This document shows, in pieces, positions 25,869-31,000 of a DNA stretch of 31,000 nt. The notes below the pieces were generated by a model. It did no database searches, was not told the DNA's origin, and saw nothing but the letters and a program-made list of their open reading frames with translations. The translations under genes and the position numbers were made by a program. The stretch is from assembly GCA_963575745.1 (NCBI GenBank), contig CAUYUJ010020534.1, forward strand, positions 40,184-71,183, in the 5' to 3' direction. How positions within the stretch are numbered: the first letter of the stretch is position 1; each line of letters starts with the position of its first letter. This DNA comes from Prorocentrum cordatum (taxonomy: Eukaryota > Sar > Dinophyceae > Prorocentrales > Prorocentraceae).

Positions 25869-26608
25869 CGCCGCCAAAGAGGTAGCGGAGCGCTTGCAAA
25901 CCACGGGAGCGACCGAGCCCCCTTTTGGAAAAGTAGGTGCTCCTTGTTCAAGCTGGACCCTGTACAGTCGGGGCGTTGACCTAAGGAACCCTAAAGAAGG
26001 AATGGGGCCCCTTTTCTCCAGAAGTTGAACTTCGATCTCCCTTCGGAAGCCAAAGGAAAACCCAGGGCAAACTGTGAAGCAATCAAGGAACGTGGAGCCC
26101 CTCCCCAACGAAAAGGGTTTCTTCTTCAGGGCACCGACTGTATGCCGGAAGGCGTCGAGTGAAGACTGGGTTCCGCCCGCGGACGGAGGAGTTGAAGCCA
26201 CTCGATCATTGAAGTTGGAGGGCGCTCAAAGCAGATTGGAGCCTGGGAGTCCAACAAATACCGACATTCAACGACCGATGAACCCCCCTCCTGACTCACC
26301 GCGTCTGCCCCTGCCTTCTAAACAATCGTCCACACTCCCCCGCCCCCTTCCCTCATATCAATCCTGCTCCTCATCTTCCCTCCCTCATCATCCACCTTTT
26401 CTTGTGAGGAGAAGGGAAGCACGACCACAAATCAACCCATGACTCATCCTCAACCGCTGTGCGGATGCAAAGGTCGACAGGCCAGCCGGGAACCCCGCAC
26501 GAGCCGACCTGCGACAAGCAAACTCATGCAGTGAACCGTGGCCTGAAAGAGGAAGCGACCGAGCCGCATATGACTACTCGCTGAGGCCCCAAACGGCCAA
26601 TGACACGC
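25869..26608. other. Anonymous stretch
   Basis: No gene was recognised. The plus ORF 26074-26442 (122 aa) is unremarkable. The 26280-26410 part is CT-rich on the plus strand. Confidence 0.35.
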
Positions 26609-26935
26609 TTCACACACACACACACTCACGAGGCACGACGAGAGGCGAGGGGGGAAGGGGGGAAACGACAAGAAAGGAAGGGGACTGGCAGGAGGATGGG
26701 CCGGCATCCTCCGATATATGCATGCGGCAGGTGCTGCTTGCAGTCAACAAAGAACGCGAGTGCCGCCACTCACGCGCAGCCCAGCAAACTAGAGAGAGAG
26801 AGAGAGAAAGAGAAAGAGGAGAGAGGAGGTGGAGGAGGTGGAGGAGGAGGAGGAAGAGAGAGAGAGAGAGAGACAGAGACAGAGAGAGAGAGAGACAGAG
26901 AGAGAGAGAGAGACAGAGAGACAGGGAGAGCAGAG
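26609..26935 (+). repeat. (CA)n and (GA)n microsatellites with a short GGA run
   Basis: A short CACACA run lies at about 26611-26625, and GA-rich sequence interrupted by GGA and CAGA units at about 26791-26932. Confidence 0.9.
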
Positions 26936-27164
26936 TGCGAGGGAGGAGCGGGAACGCGGAGGAAGGCAGGAGGGAGGGGGGGAGATAGGACACCTCCCCC
27001 CTACCTCCTGCCCCTCCTCCTGTCCCTGCTTGTGCTCATCCTCCCCACACAGCTCCTATTCACCGTCCGAACTGTCTCCTGCTGCGGAGCGCCGCCAGGA
27101 ACGCCGGGGGGCTGGCCTGGCGTGAGAAATCCAAAGACGAGACCCACACCGATGTCTGCAACGT
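26936..27164. other. Anonymous spacer
   Basis: Mixed composition with no recognised feature. Confidence 0.35.
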
Positions 27165-27395
27165 CTCCTCCTACTCCAGCTCCTCCTCCGCATCATCCTC
27201 CAAATTTCCTCCAGCCTCTTCAGAGACCTCCTCCCGCTACCTCCCTCCTCCTGCTCCACTCTCCTCCTCCAAAACTCCTCTCCCTCCACTTTCTCCAATC
27301 AACTACTCCTTCTCCTCCTCTTTCTCGTTCTCCTCCTCCTCCTCCTCCTCCTCCTCCTCCTCCTCCCTCTCCTCCTCCTCCTCCTCCTCCTCCCT
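27165..27395 (+). repeat. (CCT)n-rich tract
   Basis: CTCCTCC and CCTCCT units are interspersed with short unique words at first, then are nearly pure from about 27330. Confidence 0.9.
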
Positions 27396-28120
27396 GCGAA
27401 CAGCCCACTCACACTGTCAACGAAAACACGCTCTCTGTCGCTGCTTCCGTCTGGTGATCCTTCCCACGTCCTCTTCCTTCCCCGTCAACTCTCTTCAACG
27501 GATATTACGTTCGCCATAGCGATTCGTCTGTCCACCCTGTGTTTGTCCTTCTCCTGCTCCTGTTAATTTCCTCTGGTCGCTATTCTGGCACCCATTCCTC
27601 CCCCCCTCACGCACTCATCATCCCCGTTCGTTCCTGACTCCTCTGCGCGGGTCGCCTCCCTGACGAGCTCCATCATGCCAGCAAAGCCTGGGGCGCCCGC
27701 CACCCCCCGTCTGCAACGCCGGAACATCTGCCATGCTCAAACCTTAATGGCACCATCAAGGTTGCAACTTATCGCATTGGCCTTTTCCGCGCTGAACGGC
27801 ACACCTGTGACAACGGCCGCCAGAATCGCTACTACGTCCCCAGTGCATTGATGATCTACCTCCCACCGAAGACAAACAGTTTGGAGACATAGATGTGATA
27901 AGTGTATCAGCTCCAGTGGCAAGCGGACGTGGTTCGAATTTCACAGTGGTGGTCGCAAGTCAAGCTCCGAATGGTCATTCTACTTGACGTTCGCTCCAGA
28001 CAAATAAACCTTCGCTGCCGCAAGTCGCGCGAGTGGCATGGCGTTCCGCACTGGTTCAACACCTGCAAAACACACCAGACAACGAACGACTTCGTACACG
28101 GCCTCACGGTGGATCGAGCA
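27396..28120. other. Anonymous stretch with a possible short exon-like frame
   Basis: At 27734-27892 one plus frame reads without repeat bias (for example LNGTIKVATYRIGLFRAERH), ending at a TAG near 27892. It has no start, splice site or homologue I recognise. GGTTCGAATTTC at about 27930 resembles a tRNA B box, but no tRNA fold surrounds it. Confidence 0.3.
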
Positions 28121-28264
28121 ATTATATCTATATATATATATGGAGAGAGAGAGAGAGAGAGAGAAAAAGAGAGAGAGAGACGGAAGCATGTTTCAGGAGA
28201 AGTACGATGTGTATATATGTGTATGTACACATTTGTATGTGTATATATATATATATATATATAA
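28121..28264 (+). repeat. (TA)n, (GA)n and (TATG)n microsatellites
   Basis: TATATA at 28126-28140, GA runs at 28143-28180, and TATG/TA runs at 28208-28262. Confidence 0.95.
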
Positions 28265-28344
28265 ACTGGGACCACGCGCGCGCTTCGCCCGCGCTTCGGT
28301 TGTAGCATGCTCTGGTTGTACGATAAAGTGGCCCGCAAACGAGG

Positions 28345-29075
28345 ACACGTATTGACACACGGGTCGTGCCCTTCAGGGAGCTGCACCTGCGGCCCCAGAG
28401 ACAGGCTTGGTTTAGCGTCCCCGCGCCCATGTCGGCACACCCCTCACAGGGAACGCACCCCACAGGGAGCTCAACCTACGTCCCCAGGGACCAGGTTCGC
28501 AGAATGGCACGCCCCTTCGGGCGGATCGCAGTCGCAAGTGACCGCATGTGTGGCACCACGAGGGACACTTCATATGTAGCGTCGCTCTGCTCACTTTGGC
28601 GCACCTCTCACACAAATCGCTGCCCGCAACACATTCCACGGACGGCCCCAGAGACAAGGCTCGCATCCCGCCCCCCCGATTACTTCGGCCTGTCTCTGAT
28701 GTGGATCGTGCCACACAGAGATCTCCACCAGCAAAGGCAGGATTTGCACGGCACCCGCCCCCCCTGGCCATTGCGGCACGCCCATTACGCGCATCGTGCC
28801 CACAAGGAGCAGCGCCTAAAGGTTCGTACAGCGCCCCCCTGCCATTGTCGGCACCCCCGTCACGCGAATCATGCCCCAGAAGGGGCTCCACATATGGCTC
28901 CAATTGGCAGTATCGCATGGCGTCCCCCGCACATTTTGGAACATGCCTCGAACGGGTCGTGCCAGTAAAAAACCCGCCTGCGGCCTCAGTGGGCGTGTTC
29001 GCGGGGGGGCATCCGGATCATTCGGCACACCCTTCACGCGAATCGTGCCTCACAAGGAGTTCAACGCACACGTGC
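28345..29075 (+). repeat. Degenerate minisatellite, unit about 77-86 bp
   Basis: A consensus close to GTCGGCACCCCCGTCACGCG then AATCGTGCC.CA.AAGGAGCTC recurs. Clear units start at about 28431, 28770, 28847 and 29019, with weaker ones near 28355, 28597 and 28698. Spacings of 77 and about 172 suggest units of 77-86 bp. Minus-strand translations repeat a RVxGVP word but change frame between units, so coding is unlikely. Confidence 0.7.
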
Positions 29076-30464
29076 TCGCGTGCTCCGCAGCAGTTATATT
29101 TCCGCGTTGCCTCGCGGCGCGCAGTGTGTGAAAAGAGGGACCCGCGCTCTGCGCTTCACATGACTGCACAAGGATGGGTCCGTCGCCAAACAAACTGGTG
29201 CTTCCCGAGATGCGGGGGCCGCCATGCAGGAAAAACAGGTCCTGAGAAACGGGTCCAAATTTTTGTTCGCTGTGGACGGGCTCTCGGGGGCATCGACGGG
29301 CCCTGGGACTGCCAGAAACGACTCAGGATAAAGAACTGGTCCCGGGTACAGGACCCGTTTCCCACAGGATCCGTTTCCTTCATGCGAAGATGCGGGGAGG
29401 GGGTGGCGGCCTGGCGTCGTGCTGTCGTGCCCTGCCTCCTTGGCTAGCAAATTGCGCACCGAGCCCATCAGCACCTGCGGGCTCGCTTGGTGCAGATAGG
29501 GGCTGCTGCTGAGGGGGAGCGCGAAGACGAGGCGGATTGGAGGAGGGGAGGGACGGGGGAGGGAGAAGGGCGAAGAAAACGGAAGGGCGAATGAGGAAAG
29601 ATAATACAACAACACGAGGAGACACACGTGACTGTGTCAGACGGCCCGGAGATGTCCCGTTTGAACACCCCGCGGTATCGAATTGGACCATTGACCATGC
29701 CCACCATAATGACTCCGTATTTGAAGCTTCGCTGGCTTTTGGTAAACTTGCTTTCCAACTGCGGAAAGTCGCCACGAATCCGGACTGGACTCTGACACCC
29801 TGGACTGAGCACATCGTGACACATGTGGAGTCATCGTTGTGGACGAACTTGCATGTCTTCTCCACGGACTGACCCACCGGCATCGGGTTGTTTGTCTGCT
29901 GGGGTGTCCTGAAGAGAGCTCGATACGTGAAAATTGCGCTTGGTGGTCGTGAATCTCTGGTAACTCCTGGTTACACGAGACGCATTCGCAATTTAGTCTC
30001 CGTGGGCTGGCAACTGCTGTCGCAAGAGCTGCGTGCACGTCGGCAGCTTGCGGTGGCACGACTCCCCCCAAAAAGAATCCCGAGAATTTCGTATATACTG
30101 GTCGCATTGGGTTCCGACTACAACCTGAAACCCCCATGCACCCCTTTCCCGGGGTTTCGTAACGGGCCGCCGATGACTCGTCCCCCCCTTCCTGTTTGGA
30201 GTGGGGGTGGGTGGATCTCCCCCCCCCTTGGGAGTTAGGGGTGGGCCCCCCTTTGGGCGTGAGTGCTCTTTGTGGGCAAAGACGTGATACGGATCCCTGA
30301 GGGAGCCATGAGTCATGGGAGAGTCATAAACTCCCCCTGGCCTGCGAGCCGCAGCCCCCGACCCAGACCGAGGGGAAAACAAAACTGCGACTGTCGCTCC
30401 CGGTCGCCTTCGCGTTGCCAGGGCGGCGGGCGCGTGTCGGGCCCGGAGGCTGGACGACGGCTTC
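29076..30464. other. Anonymous stretch
   Basis: The plus ORF 29537-29872 (111 aa) has a non-repetitive second half (for example FEASLAFGKLAFQLRKVATN) but no recognised family. At 30170-30260 short C and G runs alternate. No gene, RNA or element is supported. Confidence 0.3.
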
Positions 30465-30665
30465 CAGATGGCCCGGGCCCGAGGCTGGAAGACGGCTGGA
30501 AACATTCCTGAGGACTCCTCAGGGCTTCCAGACGAATCATGGGGACTCCTGAAGAATTCCTGGGGGGGGGTCCAGAGAGTTCTGGAGGGTGTCCTGAGAA
30601 AGCCTTGCCAACCCGAAGATCCCAGAAAGATTCTTGAAACTTTCCGGAAGCTTCCTGAAAACGAA
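30465..30665 (+). repeat. Degenerate CCTGA(G/A)-GACTCCT minisatellite-like stretch
   Basis: Words such as TTCCTGAGGACTCCTCAGGG, GGGACTCCTGAAGAATTCCT and TCCGGAAGCTTCCTGAAAAC recur at irregular 15-25 base steps. They loosely echo the CCCTCCCGAAACC words at 6007-6110. Confidence 0.4.
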
Positions 30666-31000
30666 TCTTTCCAGTTCTGGAGGATATATACAATAGTCAG
30701 ATTCCGCTGAAATTCGTGAGGAATCAAAGGAAGGAGCTCGTGGGGTTTTTGTCCATCCCTGGGGCTTCGCGTCGGTCCGCGCAGGCGGTGCCTGCAAAAT
30801 TTTAACCCACGGGGGGTCGTGCATCCCGGAGTCCGTGTGCTGGCCCGCACAAGATGATAGATTCCGAGTGGGGGGGCTCGCTCCGCCCTGAGCACCGCAC
30901 CGCCGATGTGCACGCGCAACTGGAATGGCATGCTTTGTCTTCACATCATCGTGGCCACTGTTGACCGTGTAGCATGTGCGAAACGGTTGGGTATGCTCGT
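30666..31000. other. Anonymous right edge
   Basis: No gene or repeat was recognised up to the window end. Confidence 0.4.

Noticed and set aside
27925-27945. GGTTCGAATTTC as a tRNA B box
   Set aside because: No acceptor stem, D arm or anticodon arm can be drawn around it.
28378-28918. Minus ORF with tandem peptide repeats over the minisatellite
   Set aside because: The unit length is not a multiple of three and frames change between units.
28345-29075. CRISPR array
   Set aside because: Units are degenerate over their whole length, with no conserved short repeat alternating with unique spacers, and the genome is eukaryotic.

Overview
The window looks like nuclear DNA of a dinoflagellate. 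The evidence is high GC, very low gene density, extreme simple-repeat load, a LINE-type retroelement of the RT / CCHC knuckle / RNase H / Cys-rich tail architecture I associate with dinoflagellate genomes, and a plastid-type carotenoid-isomerase gene. No species can be fixed from the sequence. There is no bacterial signature: no operons, no Shine-Dalgarno-led ORFs, no rRNA, tRNA or CRISPR. Most long ORFs are artefacts of repeats such as GGA/CCT, GAT/ATC and AAC/GTT.

Layout. (1) 1-3751: one decayed LINE running in from the left edge, with reverse transcriptase (motifs A, B and C intact), a frameshift near 2140, a zinc knuckle, a stop at 2692, an RNase H-like start, and a Cys/His-rich tail. (2) 3899-5600: a 155-bp tandem repeat, a short TIR element and a dispersed repeat. 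(3) 5700-18335: no recognisable gene. This stretch holds CCT/GGA tracts, an AT-rich island, a G-rich minisatellite, a 1.2-kb GAT tract, two copies of a GC-rich foldback element, an 82-bp degenerate repeat and an 0.8-kb AAC tract. (4) 18385-19096 (minus): the one convincing host gene, the 3' exon of a D27-like (DUF4033) beta-carotene isomerase family protein. (5) 20136-25715: a dense nest of short non-autonomous inverted-repeat elements and dispersed repeats belonging to at least six families, most with two or more copies in this window. (6) 25797-31000: microsatellites, a degenerate minisatellite of about 77-86 bp, and anonymous sequence.

The genes do not form a pathway. The LINE and the inverted-repeat families are mobile DNA around a single plastid-metabolism gene. 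The most novel material is the set of TIR and foldback families. Two copies have candidate 4-bp target-site duplications, and four copies of one GC-rich foldback could form long hairpin RNAs if transcribed. Repeat boundaries were read by eye and are approximate unless exact positions are given.
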